Counted from the first letter of the stretch, positions 27,984 to 39,070 are shown. The stretch is 64,000 nt of DNA from JAHEJJ01 sp965212205 (GCA_965212205.1 CBDBUX010000011.1:62001-126000); one strand, 5' to 3'. Notes: generated by a model from the sequence alone, not told the origin. Made by a program: numbers and translations.

Positions 27984-30900
27984 TTGAGCAGTAAAAAAAA
28001 GGGCATTTGGAAATGGGTACTGCGCGGACTACTGGTCGTGATTGGCCTTATTTTGATCGCATTTACATACCTCTACATCAATAAGGACTCTATCGCGAAA
28101 GATTTGCTGCTCGACATTAATTCACGAGCCTCAGGAGAGATTCAGGTGGCGCAAGTGGATATCAATCCCTTTGTCCATTTCCCGTATGTTTCCCTCAGTC
28201 TGAGGGAAACCCAACTCTTTAAGACGAAGAAACCCGATAGGAAAAAAAATGAAGACCCTTTATTGGATATCGGCCAGTTATACATATCCTTCGATGTGAT
28301 CAAGCTAATGCGTTCTCGTGTAGAAGTTGAACGTGTAAGCGCTATCAATGGAACTATAAATATCAAAGTAGATGAGAATGGTGTACTGAATATTGAAAAA
28401 GCTCTGCAAGAACCAAAACCAGCGAAAGTTTCTAAAAAAAGCTCCGATAGTATTCCGATCCCGCCAAAAGAGACCACATCTCCTGTTGAGGAGAAACCGA
28501 AATCCGATAGTACAAAGCCGTCAGATCAATCTGAAACGAATCCACTAGAACTGGATATTGAACGACTGGTACTCAAAAATATCAGTGTATCTGCAGAACT
28601 AACTCTCAACGAACCAATACAGGAACTTACTATTGTTGAATCCCGGGCTTCGTTTAAGTATGTAAAAGATACCATTGCCTGTGAATTGGAAGCGTCTTTT
28701 AGAATCGATCAATTGGCGCTTGACAAGGGGTTTATAATCAATGATGAGGAACTCCAGACGAACCTTGATCTATACTACGATCGAGGGGAGGAATTTCTAT
28801 CTGTAGATCAGAGTGATATAGAGTTTAAAAGAACCGTTTTTAATACTCAGGGCAGTGTTGATTTTAAGGAGCAGGGGATGATCGATCTAAGCTTTGAAGC
28901 CAACGATAAGGACATGGTTTTTACAAAACGCTTTCTAACCTCCGAGGGAATAAATAATTTAAAGAGTGGTCAGTTATACCTATCAAGGGCACCGCTAAAG
29001 GGTTCCGTATACAGGCCAGATCCCTGAAATTAATTGCCTGTTTGGTGCGGACCAACATGACTGTAGAAATTCCAAAAACCGGGGATTATATCCGGGACCT
29101 GAATATAGTGGGGACAGTTTAATTCCGGTGTGGATCAGGATTTTTCTAAAGCCGTGATTGTTGTCGACACTTTGCATGCGCGCCTCCCGACAGGTTATAT
29201 ACGCATGGCCTCACACCTCAAAAATTTTAAAACCCTATGCTATGGTATAATCTGGATGCGAGTTTTCGACTGGATAACCTGGGAAAGATTATCGATCTGG
29301 GTCCGGTAAACGATCTGAGTGGCAGAGTCACTATTCAGGACAGTTACCTTGGGGCCTTAACCAAGGAGGCGATCAGCAAAGATCTTGTTCCGGAAGAATT
29401 TAATCTGGAATTAGACAGTGTAGGATTCGAAATACCTGGAGTAGTAGATATAGACGTCCTCGATGGAGGAATATCGGGCCATATAGATTCTTTAAAAATA
29501 GATACATTGAGAATAATATCGGGCGATTCCGAACTGGTGGTCGACGGTGTAGTTCGCAAGTTTTCGAACTTTGTTTTTCAATCGGACACCCTGGTCAATG
29601 CAGACCTTAAAATTAAGTCAGACCTTTTCGACTTTCCTTATCTGTTTAGGGCGTTGCCCAATACTGCTTCGGCCTTTCCCTACTTGATCAGAGACGTTTA
29701 CGTAGATGTGGGGATGGCAACCAGCCGAAAAAGGTTAAATAGCTTTAGAAGAGTGCCGGAAATGGAGTTTCAAATACACGAGGTCTCGGCAAGCGTAGAT
29801 TCACTACTGGACTATGTTCGTCTTCGTGAAGGCGAATTCAATATGTATGAAAATGACAAGGAATTTTTCCTTGACTTTACAAATTTCAAGCTATTGTCAG
29901 ACGGTGGGATTTCGGACGCAGAATTCAGATTTATCGAGCGGGTGGGTAAAAGAGATTCCATGGCAATGTCTCTGAAAACCGATGGGATTAATCTAGCCCA
30001 ATTATTAGAATCCGGAGAAGATAGTATACCAGGTCTTACCAATGCCTGGATTAGTGGTGATTATCGTGGAAATATAGTTTTACCCTACGGTCGTGAAAAT
30101 AATAAACTTATTCATAGGGCTTCTCTGAAAGTAGATGATTTTGTTTATACAGCTGAAGATACTATCAGTGCAGGGAGGCTCGAATATAGCACCGCAAATA
30201 TATCCTATGAAGGCGAAACAACTAAAGATGTACTGGCGACTTTAGATGCCACTAACCAGCTTTTTTTTAAAGATCTCAAAAGCCCTTTCTTTCAGTCCGA
30301 TTCGCTTGGACTTAAGGTGAATATTAAAAATGGAATAATCGCTATCTCCCCTAGTTTTCACGACCAGTTAGGAGAAGGTGAAGAAGGGACTATTAAGATT
30401 TTTCCCTATGAGGATCCCCCGAAGCTCGAGCTCGATTACACCATCAATGATCTTCCTTTAGAAGATTTCCTGGCTGCATTTAACAGTGAAGAGCTTTTAA
30501 AGGGCTCTGTGGATATTATGATCGATCTGGACGCCACCGGATTAGATGTGGAGAGTATTACGTCGAGTCTTTCTGGGGCTATTTATGTTGTAGGTGATAG
30601 TCTAATGCTCCAGGGACTTAATCTCGATGAAGTGATTAAAAGCTTTGAAAGAAGCCAGTCGTTTAATTTGGTAGATATCGGCGCAGTTGTACTGGCTGGT
30701 CCTGCTGGAATCGTTTATAGTAAAGGCAGTAGTTATGTGTCATTATTAACGGCAGATACGAACGATTCCACTCAGATCAGTAAGTTTTCATCCAAGTGGA
30801 GCTTGGATACCGGCAAGATCATCGCAGATGATGTGGCTTTTGCCACTTTAAAAAATAGAGTAGCGGCGCAGGGCTGGTTAAATATGAACACCGATAGCCT

Positions 30901-31117
30901 GGATATTTCAATCGGAATTTTGAACAACAAAGGCTGTGCTATTTTCGACCAGCGGATTTACGGTAGTTCCGGTGAACCCGAATATAGTAAGGTTAAATTT
31001 TTGAAAACCCTTCTTGCCCCGGTCACTAATGTGGTAAAAGGAGCGTTAGGGGTTAAATGCGAAGTGTTCTACGACGGGATAGTGACCCATCCTCAACCTC
31101 CGAAAAAGAAAGAATAA
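27984..31117 (+). pseudogene. AsmA-like envelope protein gene, three frameshifts
   Basis: One gene read in pieces. The first part (27984-29027, 347 aa) has an N-terminal membrane anchor at 12-30 and AsmA-type start VDINPFVHFPYVSLSL. The last part (29237-31117, 626 aa) continues the same family. Between them the family sequence goes on but changes frame three times: near 28998-29003 (after LKG; resumes as FRIQARSL), near 29117-29120 (after NIVGTV; resumes as NSGVDQDFSK) and near 29232-29236 (after NFKT; resumes as PMLWYN). Each shift is one base and lies at a GGG, TTT or CCC run. AsmA-like proteins (normally about 1000 aa in this group) shape outer-membrane lipid transport. This is either a recent pseudogene or clustered sequence errors. 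Confidence 0.8.
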
Positions 31118-31142
31118 TTTATAGCAGCACCCAATGCAGTCA

Positions 31143-31728
31143 TCAATCGAACATCGCTGAGGATCCTATCCCCAATTGTTCCATCTGGGCCATGGCATCG
31201 GAGACGCTAATGTCAATGAGCTTGATCTTATCCGATTCGGCATAAATAATGTGTCCGGACCAGGGGTTGGGCGCACCCGGAAGATATACCACTACCTTGC
31301 CCTTTGATGATCGCTCGATCTCAAATCCCATCTGTTCAAAATCGGCAATACGGACAAGTACAGGCACAAAATTTTTGGAGGCTTCCACACTCATTTTCAT
31401 GCTGTTGGTCATCCCTTTTACAAAACCGTAACCTGGAATTTTTAGCAGGATCTTGCGCTCAATATAATCCTGAAAATTGCTGAAAATCCTTTTTGAGGCG
31501 AATAGGCCGGCGATAAAAGAGATCAATAGAATAAACAGTACAACAATAATATTGGCCAGAGCTACACCCCCAATTATTGTCTATAGGGAATAGATCTTCA
31601 AGGGGTTCTGCCACTTGAAGCATCAGCCCGAATGCCTGCATCAGAACAACGATAAGCACCACTACCGGTACCAGAAAAAGTAACCCTCCTGTAACCGTCG
31701 TTTTTATAAATCTCCAGATTGTTTTCAT
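31143..31728 (-). pseudogene. DUF502-family membrane protein gene, one frameshift
   Basis: The 5' half (from ATG at 31728) encodes MKTIWRFIKTTVTGG and a first membrane span. It runs in frame to FPIDNNWG at about 31571, then drops into a wrong frame. Reading on with one base removed at the G5 run gives VALANIIVVLFILLISFIAGL and the rest of a DUF502-type protein (ends at 31143), including IPGYGFVKGMTNSM and a GAPNPWSGHIIY block. Full length would be about 194 aa with two membrane spans; family function is unknown. It converges with the AsmA-like gene, which carries the same kind of homopolymer shifts. Confidence 0.8.
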
Positions 31729-31748
31729 ATAGCTCTTTTTATGATATT

Positions 31749-32030
31749 CTATTGCTTCCTGTAACTTATTTTACAAGACGGACAGGCCACAGAATCATCC
31801 CTGGCTTCTAACCGAATGCCCTTTAAGTGTTTTTCTGCATAGTCTTTTATCCACCCAATTTCAGGTTGTTTGGTATTAACATCCAGGCCGTGGTTTTTAA
31901 CCGCCTTATAAAAGTTACCACCGTATTCCTGTCGGCCCCAGCAATTCGGGCAAAGCCCTTCCGGAGCTTTTTCGTTGTTTGGTTCTTTGTTTTTTCTTAG
32001 ATAGTTAAGAAGATTATCTATTAATTCCAT
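31749..32030 (-). CDS. small zinc-ribbon-like hypothetical protein
   Basis: 93-aa soluble protein with two CxxC pairs, Cys27/Cys30 (CPNC) and Cys83/Cys86 (CPSC), a spacing that fits a single structural zinc site. Charged middle region (WIKDYAEKHLKG). I recognise the CPNCWGRQEY block as recurring in flavobacterial hypothetical proteins, but no function is known to me. It lies between the DUF502 gene and the mechanosensitive channel gene, all on the minus strand, 51 bases after the latter. Confidence 0.75.
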   Translation of the reverse strand: MELIDNLLNYLRKNKEPNNEKAPEGLCPNCWGRQEYGGNFYKAVKNHGLDVNTKQPEIGWIKDYAEKHLKGIRLEARDDSVACPSCKISYRKQ

Positions 32031-32081
32031 GATTAATGGTTCTTGATTTGTTAGGTGGTTCTAAATTTCTTCAGGTTGGAA

Positions 32082-34556
32082 TTAATTTTCTTTTGATTCC
32101 CCACCTGGTTTTAGAAAGGACTTTATGTTTAGATCGCGCTGTGGGAAAGGAATTTCTATATTTTCTGCCACAAAAACATCATTGATCTCAAATAAGATTT
32201 CGCTCTTTATCCGTAACCATTCACTATTATTATCCGTCCAGAACAAAAGCCTAAAATTTAAAGAACTATCGCCAAATTCTTCAAAGATTACCAGGGGTTG
32301 AGGGTTTCGAATCACGTTATTATTGGATTCCAGCACACTCTTTAATAAGCGCAAAACCTTGTGTATATCACTGCCGTAGGCTACGCCAACAATGATTTCA
32401 ATTCTCCTGTTCTTGTCGGAAAGTGTCCAGTTGATGACTTCGTTGGAAATAAGGTGACCGTTGGGTACAATTACCTCTGCCCCTTCGAACGTCCTAACGC
32501 TGCTGGAGCGAATTCCAATACTGCTCACATTGCCTACCATATTATTAATTTCAATGGTATCGTCTATACGAATCGGCCTTTCAAAGATCAGTATGAGTCC
32601 CGAAACCAGATTGTTAAATATATTCTGTAGTCCGAAGCCTATACCCACGCTAAAAGCACCAAAAATAATAGCTAACTGATCGAGCTTTAACCCCAATGAG
32701 GTAACGGCCACAAAAAAGCCAATGGCGATAATTACATACCTCACCAACATAGAAATGGTATCGGGAAGCCCCCTGTCTAAATCGGCACGAAGAAGCACTT
32801 CTTCTCTTAATACCGTTTGGATGATCGTTGAGATCAGCATGGCCAGCCAAATGATCAGAACGAAGAGAATAATACTCCAGGCCGTAAAACTGAGAGACCC
32901 AATTGGAATTGGTGTGTTGAGTAATTCCCAAAATTCCTCGAATACCAGGATAGAGACATTCGTTAGGGTTAAAACACTGAGTATAAATACAACATAGGCA
33001 AATAGATTGACAAGCTTATTTAAAAAACCAAGTAACTTCACTTTGTTCTCATAAATAAAAGGCTTAGAACTGAAATACTTACCTTCCATACGCATGGCGA
33101 TAAATAAGATCATAATATGTCTCCATAAATAGAGGTAGAGGGAAAGCAAAGAGAGCTTAACAACAATAGAGCTCAATGTATAGGCGAGGGTAATATAGCC
33201 GAGAATATTTAATACAAAGCTTAACCCGACCGTTAATAGTACTATTACGAGGGAAAGATCGACCACTTTCCCGCCAAACTTTGTGCCCTTGAAATGGTCC
33301 AATAGCTTGTGTTCTTTGCGCAAATTATTGAGCCAATAGATGAGGTAGACATTGAAAAGCAATAATATGGTACGGCCCGAGAGACTTTGGAAGGAAACGA
33401 TATCGACGAACTTGATCGCAAGCCAGCAAACGATCAAGACGCGAATATACTTGATCAGCAATTTCCCGAACACCAATTTTGCAACCACATATAATGCACC
33501 GATTACAATGAATCCCAAAAGATCAAGAAATATGGTAGGTAGCTGGGCATAAAGGTAATAGGCAAAAATAAATGTCATTACAAGGGTACTCGCCAATGGA
33601 AATTGGAAAACATCCTTGAGGTTTGGTGGAAAGAGTGTGTAATCTACCCTATAGTTTTCTGGCTGATCCCTTGTCCTTATCGTCAGGATATAAAACACCA
33701 GAATCATTAATACCACCAGGAAATGGGTGCCAATAAAAAACTTAAAAGCATTTGATAGGTCGATCCCGGTCCTTTTAAGGCCGCGTGAGAATTCAGATCC
33801 GGTGCCTGAAAAGTTAAAATTGCGCAATGAGGTCCATAAAGGGGGACTGCTTCTCTCCAGGAGATTGTCTAAGCCGCTCAACTGTACTTCTATTTTCTCT
33901 ATACGATTTGAGACCTTGGAATCGAGCCTATTTAAGCTGTTCAATGCATCGAGCAGTGTACCGAACCTGGCTTCGTAAAGCGGATTGATTTCGCCGACTT
34001 TTTGTGAAATGGTCCTGATCTTCTCAATTAAAGCAGTATTGTGCTCCCGACTAACATTATCTTGCAAATATTGCTCCCAAAATGTTCTCATGTCCGATAA
34101 TCTTTGGGATTCTTCGTCGAATTGATCAAGAGTATTGCCATAATCGGATATTAACGACTCAATACTGTTTTTCTGTTGTCCCCACGTTTTATTGAGATTG
34201 TCTAATTCTCTGTAGGTCAGTCGTTCAAGATTAGTGTTTCGTGAATCATCGGAAAGCAATTCATACTGATCCTGTACCTCAGCCAGTTTAAGCGCTAATT
34301 CGTTGATCAAAGTGGTGTCAGAGATACGATTAGCGAAATCTTCTACAGTAATTAAATCGTCATTGGCTTTCTGTACAATCTCCGAAAGACTATATTCCTC
34401 TACCACCGTGCTATCGGGCGTTTCCGAAGGCAGCTCCTGACTGTTAGTAAGTATTCCGTTTAATGGCTTTATATCCGACACCCACTTTTTAGCGTAGATA
34501 TTTTGAATGAGAAGACCGAAAATAAATAGTAGTAGTAATCCTATATTTTTAGGCAT
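32082..34556 (-). CDS. MscS-type mechanosensitive ion channel
   Basis: Large MscS-family channel (824 aa), opening under membrane tension to release solutes during osmotic downshock. Signal peptide at 1-22. A long periplasmic, mostly helical region to about 270 follows, then roughly ten membrane spans. The pore helix and MscS core lie near 650-690 (GAFSVGIGFGLQNIFNNLVSG). The beta domain has VPNGHLISNEVINW. The C-terminal domain is short. Size and layout match the MscK/YnaI-like large members rather than the 286-aa MscS. The start is ATG. Confidence 0.9.
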   Translation of the reverse strand: MPKNIGLLLLFIFGLLIQNIYAKKWVSDIKPLNGILTNSQELPSETPDSTVVEEYSLSEIVQKANDDLITVEDFANRISDTTLINELALKLAEVQDQYELLSDDSRNTNLERLTYRELDNLNKTWGQQKNSIESLISDYGNTLDQFDEESQRLSDMRTFWEQYLQDNVSREHNTALIEKIRTISQKVGEINPLYEARFGTLLDALNSLNRLDSKVSNRIEKIEVQLSGLDNLLERSSPPLWTSLRNFNFSGTGSEFSRGLKRTGIDLSNAFKFFIGTHFLVVLMILVFYILTIRTRDQPENYRVDYTLFPPNLKDVFQFPLASTLVMTFIFAYYLYAQLPTIFLDLLGFIVIGALYVVAKLVFGKLLIKYIRVLIVCWLAIKFVDIVSFQSLSGRTILLLFNVYLIYWLNNLRKEHKLLDHFKGTKFGGKVVDLSLVIVLLTVGLSFVLNILGYITLAYTLSSIVVKLSLLSLYLYLWRHIMILFIAMRMEGKYFSSKPFIYENKVKLLGFLNKLVNLFAYVVFILSVLTLTNVSILVFEEFWELLNTPIPIGSLSFTAWSIILFVLIIWLAMLISTIIQTVLREEVLLRADLDRGLPDTISMLVRYVIIAIGFFVAVTSLGLKLDQLAIIFGAFSVGIGFGLQNIFNNLVSGLILIFERPIRIDDTIEINNMVGNVSSIGIRSSSVRTFEGAEVIVPNGHLISNEVINWTLSDKNRRIEIIVGVAYGSDIHKVLRLLKSVLESNNNVIRNPQPLVIFEEFGDSSLNFRLLFWTDNNSEWLRIKSEILFEINDVFVAENIEIPFPQRDLNIKSFLKPGGESKEN

Positions 34557-34703
34557 TGTCCATTTCTTTAAATCTTTAAATCTAATGATTATAAACTAAT
34601 AAATATATGTATGGAATTAAGGGCTTTTAGGTGTGTGATTTCAACGCTATATTATTTATTTAGCGCGATAGGATTCAATAGTTCAGAATCTGATTACCTG
34701 TCA

Positions 34704-35534
34704 TTATACTTCAATTGACATACCCTCTCGGGCCAGCACACAATCCTTAAATCGATCCTGACACTGCTTTTCGATTTTTCTTAGGAACTCATCATCATGA
34801 TCCGGGTCGTGATGGGTCATGGCCAGCATTTTAGCCCCCGCCCTTTCAGCTACCTCGATAGCCTGATTAAAACTGCTGTGGCCCCAACCTTTATGTGTAA
34901 GTAACTCTTCATCGGTGTATTGGGCCTCATGTATCAAGAGATCGGCACCACGTGCAAATTCTACAATATCAGAATTGATTTCATCGCCATGTTCCAGATC
35001 GGTGCAAATAACGATAATCCGGTTATCTACTTCTATACGGTACCCCCAGGAACCACCAGGATGGTTTTGTTTAACCGCCTTGAGTATCACGTCTTCTTCC
35101 TCCAGAACATCGGTCTCTGTGAAGTTAAAATTGAACTGTGCACCCATATTATCGAGCTGTATTGGGAAATATTCCTCCAGCATCAGGTTTTTAAATATGG
35201 TCCGCAGATCTGTGAATTTACCTCCTTCTCCTAACGCACCGATATTTATAACCCGATTAGGATTATAAGCAGGATCAAAAAATGGCAGTCCCTGGATATG
35301 ATCCCAATGAAAATGGCTGAAAAAGATCCCGATCTCCTTTTGCTCGGAGAATTCATTGTTAATGTGCTTCCCCAAAGCCCTGATTCCTGTACCGGCATCC
35401 AGTATCCCAATGCTTCCTGTGTCGTGTCTGTGAAAGGAAATACAAGTGGTATTTCCGCCGAATTCGAAATAGTCAGGATCGCAAATAGGAATCGAACCAC
35501 GGGTTCCATAAAAGGTGGTGGTGATTTTGGTCAT
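34704..35534 (-). CDS. MBL-fold metallo-hydrolase
   Basis: 276-aa cytoplasmic protein of the metallo-beta-lactamase fold. It has the zinc motif HFHWDH (His74, His76, Asp78, His79), a further Asp in CTDLEH and histidines in GHSS and MTHHDP. The N-terminal FYGTRGSIPI and GGNTTC block is typical of the PhnP/RNase Z-like subgroup that acts on phosphodiesters. The substrate is not known. It begins 5 bases after the stop of an outer-membrane protein gene, so the two form one operon. Confidence 0.85.
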   Translation of the reverse strand: MTKITTTFYGTRGSIPICDPDYFEFGGNTTCISFHRHDTGSIGILDAGTGIRALGKHINNEFSEQKEIGIFFSHFHWDHIQGLPFFDPAYNPNRVINIGALGEGGKFTDLRTIFKNLMLEEYFPIQLDNMGAQFNFNFTETDVLEEEDVILKAVKQNHPGGSWGYRIEVDNRIIVICTDLEHGDEINSDIVEFARGADLLIHEAQYTDEELLTHKGWGHSSFNQAIEVAERAGAKMLAMTHHDPDHDDEFLRKIEKQCQDRFKDCVLAREGMSIEV

Positions 35535-35539
35535 ATGAG

Positions 35540-36346
35540 TTAATTAAAAATAAATGAGACACCCAGAAAAGGTCCGAGAACATTCACCCTGGTACTCAGC
35601 GTTTCGCCATTGTTAACGTCTTCCCGTCGATATCTGAAGTTACGAAATCCTGCATTGATGGTGATCAGACGCGATACTCTAAAGGCATTTAAATAGGTGA
35701 AATCGTAGGCTAATTTAGAGGAGTTTCCGATTCCAAATCCGCCAAATTTTAGAGATGCACCCAGAAGTACCGCCCTCGACAAGCTTATGGTGGTTCGGAC
35801 TCCCAGCATCATATCCCACCACTTTTGTCTTTGATTGATCATATCCTCAAAAATTGGAGTGCCGTCGATGGCCAGTGTAAAATCTACCCCAATATCGTTT
35901 ACCCAATATTTTGCACCACCCAATGCTTCGATAGACCAACCATCGATTACCCGATTGTCTTCCATTTGAAAGGTTTCGTATAGTACATACGAAGCTTTTA
36001 CGTCTATAATTCGCTGCTTAAGTTCAAAATTCACCAGGATAGGCTCTTCGGTGAGATCTTTTCCTAAAGTGGCAAAGGTTCCATCTACAGAGATACCAAA
36101 CCGTTTATATCTAACACTGGCCACAAATTGAAAGCCTGCGTTGGTGAGTGACGCCAGATCACCAAAAGATTGTCGGATCTGCTCTCCGCCAACGGTGGTC
36201 GATTGTGATGCCAGCAAGGCGTAAGGTGTAAAGCTATAACTCCAGTCTTTGCGGTCTCCTTCCTCATTAAAGTTTTGGTTGGTGATCTGTGCAATGGCCG
36301 AGCCCAGAAGGGTAATGGTAAATAGAAATGTAAAAAAGATTTTCAT
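35540..36346 (-). CDS. predicted outer-membrane protein
   Basis: 268-aa protein not recognised by name. Signal peptide MKIFFTFLFTITLLGSAIA, cleavage before Gln. Many beta-strand-like segments follow (FQFVASVRYKRFGISVDG, WWDMMLGVRTTISL, LLGASLKFGGFGIG) and it ends GPFLGVSFIFN, with aromatic last residues as in barrels. Likely an 8- to 10-strand outer-membrane barrel of unknown role. First gene of a two-gene operon with the MBL-fold hydrolase. Confidence 0.7.
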   Translation of the reverse strand: MKIFFTFLFTITLLGSAIAQITNQNFNEEGDRKDWSYSFTPYALLASQSTTVGGEQIRQSFGDLASLTNAGFQFVASVRYKRFGISVDGTFATLGKDLTEEPILVNFELKQRIIDVKASYVLYETFQMEDNRVIDGWSIEALGGAKYWVNDIGVDFTLAIDGTPIFEDMINQRQKWWDMMLGVRTTISLSRAVLLGASLKFGGFGIGNSSKLAYDFTYLNAFRVSRLITINAGFRNFRYRREDVNNGETLSTRVNVLGPFLGVSFIFN

Positions 36347-36496
36347 CGGTTAAAAGCTTGGTAGTTACCGTTCGAACAGAATTACAATGATCTATCAATA
36401 TAGTGAGATTCTCTTATAACCACTAATTTTATCACTGAAGACCTTTCAAATCTAGAATCCATCCAGATCGATTGAAATTAAATATATTAGCGTCCT

Positions 36497-37741
36497 ATGG
36501 ATTATTTCGTCATTGCCAGTGTATTGGTACTGCTATCGGCCCTGTTCGGTTATGTAAATGCACGGTTTATAAAGCTGCCTACTACAATAGGGCTCACCAT
36601 CATTACCATTGTGTTTACCCTCGTGGTTTTCGGCCTTAGCTATATCGATGATACGTTATTGGAAGCCGAACGCTATATCATCACTCATATAGATTTCCGG
36701 AAGATATTATTGGATATTATGTTGAGTTTCCTGCTATTTGCCGGAGCCTTACATACCGACGTCCAAAAGCTGCGTGAACAACGCTGGCCGGTATTGGTCT
36801 TAGCTACTTTTGGGGTATTGGTATCTACTTTTTTAATTGGGACCGGAACATATTATGTTTTGCAGGTTCTGGACCTGGGAACAAAGTTTATTTATTGTTT
36901 ACTCTTCGGTGCGCTTATATCTCCTACAGATCCTATTGCTGTTCTGGGGATCTTAAAAAAAGCCGGCGTTCCCAAAAAACTAGAGATCAAGATTGTAGGC
37001 GAATCCTTGTTTAATGATGGGGTAGGAGTAGTGATCTTCCTTACCATTTTTGGTTTAGCTAGCAATCCTGGAGACGGAATTGTATGGGGCGATATTTTTA
37101 CACTATTTGCCGAGGAAGTTTTTGGAGGATTATTGCTGGGGGGGATTCTTGGCTGGATAACTTTCCGGATGATGCGTTCCATCAACGACTACGATATTGA
37201 GGTGATCATTACCCTTGCTGCAGTGATGAGTGGTACGGTACTGGCCCAATACTTACATGTCTCTGCTCCGCTGGCTATGGTTGTGGCTGGTTTGATGATA
37301 GGCGGACAAAAATCCCGTGAGGAGGCCATGACAGGTGAGACTGAGAATTACGTGGACAAGTTTTGGGAATTGATCGATATTTTACTCAATACCATTTTGT
37401 TTGTACTTATCGGGATGGAAATTCTGGTGCTCGACTTTGAACATGGGTATTTGATCGCCGGACTTCTTATGATCCCCGTAGCTCTGTTATGTCGTTATGC
37501 CTCGGTTATCCTGCCGGTACTGTTTTTTAGAAAACGTTTGCAATTCGTACCGAATACGGGCCTGCTTATGACCTGGGGCGGGCTCAGAGGAGCCATATCT
37601 ATAGCCCTGGCATTAGGATTGTCCCAGGAGATGAATCGCGACCTATTTCTTGTCATCACCTATGTGGTGGTTATCTTTTCAATAATTGTTCAGGGACTTA
37701 CTGTGGGCAAATTGGTAAAAAAGTTACAGCCAAATGAATGA
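36497..37741 (+). CDS. CPA1-family sodium/proton antiporter (NhaP-like)
   Basis: Inner-membrane cation:proton antiporter (414 aa) with about 12 membrane spans. Hallmarks: SPTDPIAV (about 144-151) in the ion-binding crossover, GESLFNDGVGVV (about 169-180) with the paired acidic residues, and WGGLRGAISIALAL (about 361-374) near the C-terminus. It exports Na+ (or K+) in exchange for H+. The gene is single, divergent from the outer-membrane protein gene, and converges with the porin gene 8 bases away. Confidence 0.92.
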   Translation: MDYFVIASVLVLLSALFGYVNARFIKLPTTIGLTIITIVFTLVVFGLSYIDDTLLEAERYIITHIDFRKILLDIMLSFLLFAGALHTDVQKLREQRWPVLVLATFGVLVSTFLIGTGTYYVLQVLDLGTKFIYCLLFGALISPTDPIAVLGILKKAGVPKKLEIKIVGESLFNDGVGVVIFLTIFGLASNPGDGIVWGDIFTLFAEEVFGGLLLGGILGWITFRMMRSINDYDIEVIITLAAVMSGTVLAQYLHVSAPLAMVVAGLMIGGQKSREEAMTGETENYVDKFWELIDILLNTILFVLIGMEILVLDFEHGYLIAGLLMIPVALLCRYASVILPVLFFRKRLQFVPNTGLLMTWGGLRGAISIALALGLSQEMNRDLFLVITYVVVIFSIIVQGLTVGKLVKKLQPNE

Positions 37742-37749
37742 CGCGACTA

Positions 37750-39000
37750 TCAAAGCACTATTCTTATTCTAAGGCTATAAAGAAAAAGAGAATTCTGCTC
37801 CGGATTTAAAGCGGGATTGATCAGGAATTGCACATCCGGTGTGATCGCTATTTTGGAGGACAGCTGCATGCGGTAAAAAATTTCCCAGCTATACTGATCA
37901 TCGGTGATGCCAAAAGTGGTTTCATTGACCTCACCCCAGTTAAAAGCGATTGCTGCCAAATGACTACCCGGCACAGATTGATATCCCAGGCCGAGTGATA
38001 GGGAATTTTGCAATAAGCTCCCTGCATCTTTGGTATGAGCATAACGCACAAATGGTAAATACGTCTCATTGATATATTTGGTTGCCGAGAATACCAGGCC
38101 CCATCCATTTGGATCGCCTGTGGCCGAGGTTGCATCTCGCTGCCAGAAACTCAGATGTATATTATCGAGAAACATGTACTCCTTGGCTGAGGTTACCCCA
38201 ATTTCAACATGCTTAAAATATTCTTTGGTATTAAAAAAAGTATCAAAACCATTTAAGATATTAGTAGGGTCGGAATTGATATCACCAAAACCTGCGATCA
38301 GATAGACTTTGTTGGTGAGCCAGGCGCCCATGGCGAGGCCCAGATAGCCATCATTAGGAACATTCACTGCTGCGACACCGGTTGAGAAAGCAAAATTGGA
38401 AAAGTGCAACCATGGACTGGCCAGCGCATAAACATCAAAGAAATCTGTAACATCAAGAAAACCTGCTACCAAAGCAAGTCTGCCCTCATAAAATCGTTGG
38501 CGCCAGTAGAGGTTGGTTGCCCGCCAGCCATCATCGCTGAATGGAGGGGAAATAAAGCCCACATAGCCCATATCGAATCCCAAGCCTTTTGGCGGGATTG
38601 TGGAATATCTGTGACGATGTTCTACTTTGAAGATCAAGGCCCCACTATCGCCAGATTCTTTCCCAACTAAATCCCAGGATCCATAGAACTTCCAGATCCC
38701 GCTACTAGCACTTCCTTCACCAAAGTCTGAATTGGTTCCAACGAACAAGCTGCTGTATTCAGTGGCAAAACTTAATCCTGTAGAAGATTTTACCTTCTCT
38801 TTAAAGTTGAAATAAGGCTCGAGGAAAGGAAACTCCAAAAAAGGATCCTCTACAGCCTGATCCAGTTCCAGACGGTTATCTACCTGATCCGAACTTCCCA
38901 GTTTGGGCAATGTGTCCTGCTGGTTTTGTGACCAAGTGTATTGTCCGGATACTGCTAAAACCCAAACGATGATGAATCGAAAATTAGTGCTTTTGTTCAT
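37750..39000 (-). CDS. OprB-like carbohydrate porin
   Basis: Outer-membrane barrel (416 aa). The signal peptide ends near SQYTWSQ-like residues 18-25, and a short acidic region follows. A 16-strand-type porin pattern then begins with FNFKEKVKSSTGLSFATEYSS. Recurrent features of the carbohydrate-selective porin family: WRQRFYEGRLALVAGFLDVTDFF, ALAMGAW-like strands and the ending ALNPEQNSLFLYSLRIRIVL. It probably allows sugars across the outer membrane. The sugar cannot be told, and no sugar genes are adjacent. Confidence 0.75.
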   Translation of the reverse strand: MNKSTNFRFIIVWVLAVSGQYTWSQNQQDTLPKLGSSDQVDNRLELDQAVEDPFLEFPFLEPYFNFKEKVKSSTGLSFATEYSSLFVGTNSDFGEGSASSGIWKFYGSWDLVGKESGDSGALIFKVEHRHRYSTIPPKGLGFDMGYVGFISPPFSDDGWRATNLYWRQRFYEGRLALVAGFLDVTDFFDVYALASPWLHFSNFAFSTGVAAVNVPNDGYLGLAMGAWLTNKVYLIAGFGDINSDPTNILNGFDTFFNTKEYFKHVEIGVTSAKEYMFLDNIHLSFWQRDATSATGDPNGWGLVFSATKYINETYLPFVRYAHTKDAGSLLQNSLSLGLGYQSVPGSHLAAIAFNWGEVNETTFGITDDQYSWEIFYRMQLSSKIAITPDVQFLINPALNPEQNSLFLYSLRIRIVL

Positions 39001-39070
39001 CGAATATGTAATAGCGCAGATGATATAAACTTAAGACCGGTATATTTATTAAACCCCATGATCAAAAGCA

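Noticed and set aside
27984..31117. Two separate AsmA-like genes
   Set aside because: The 210 bases between them encode the missing family sequence in shifted frames, so this is one broken gene.
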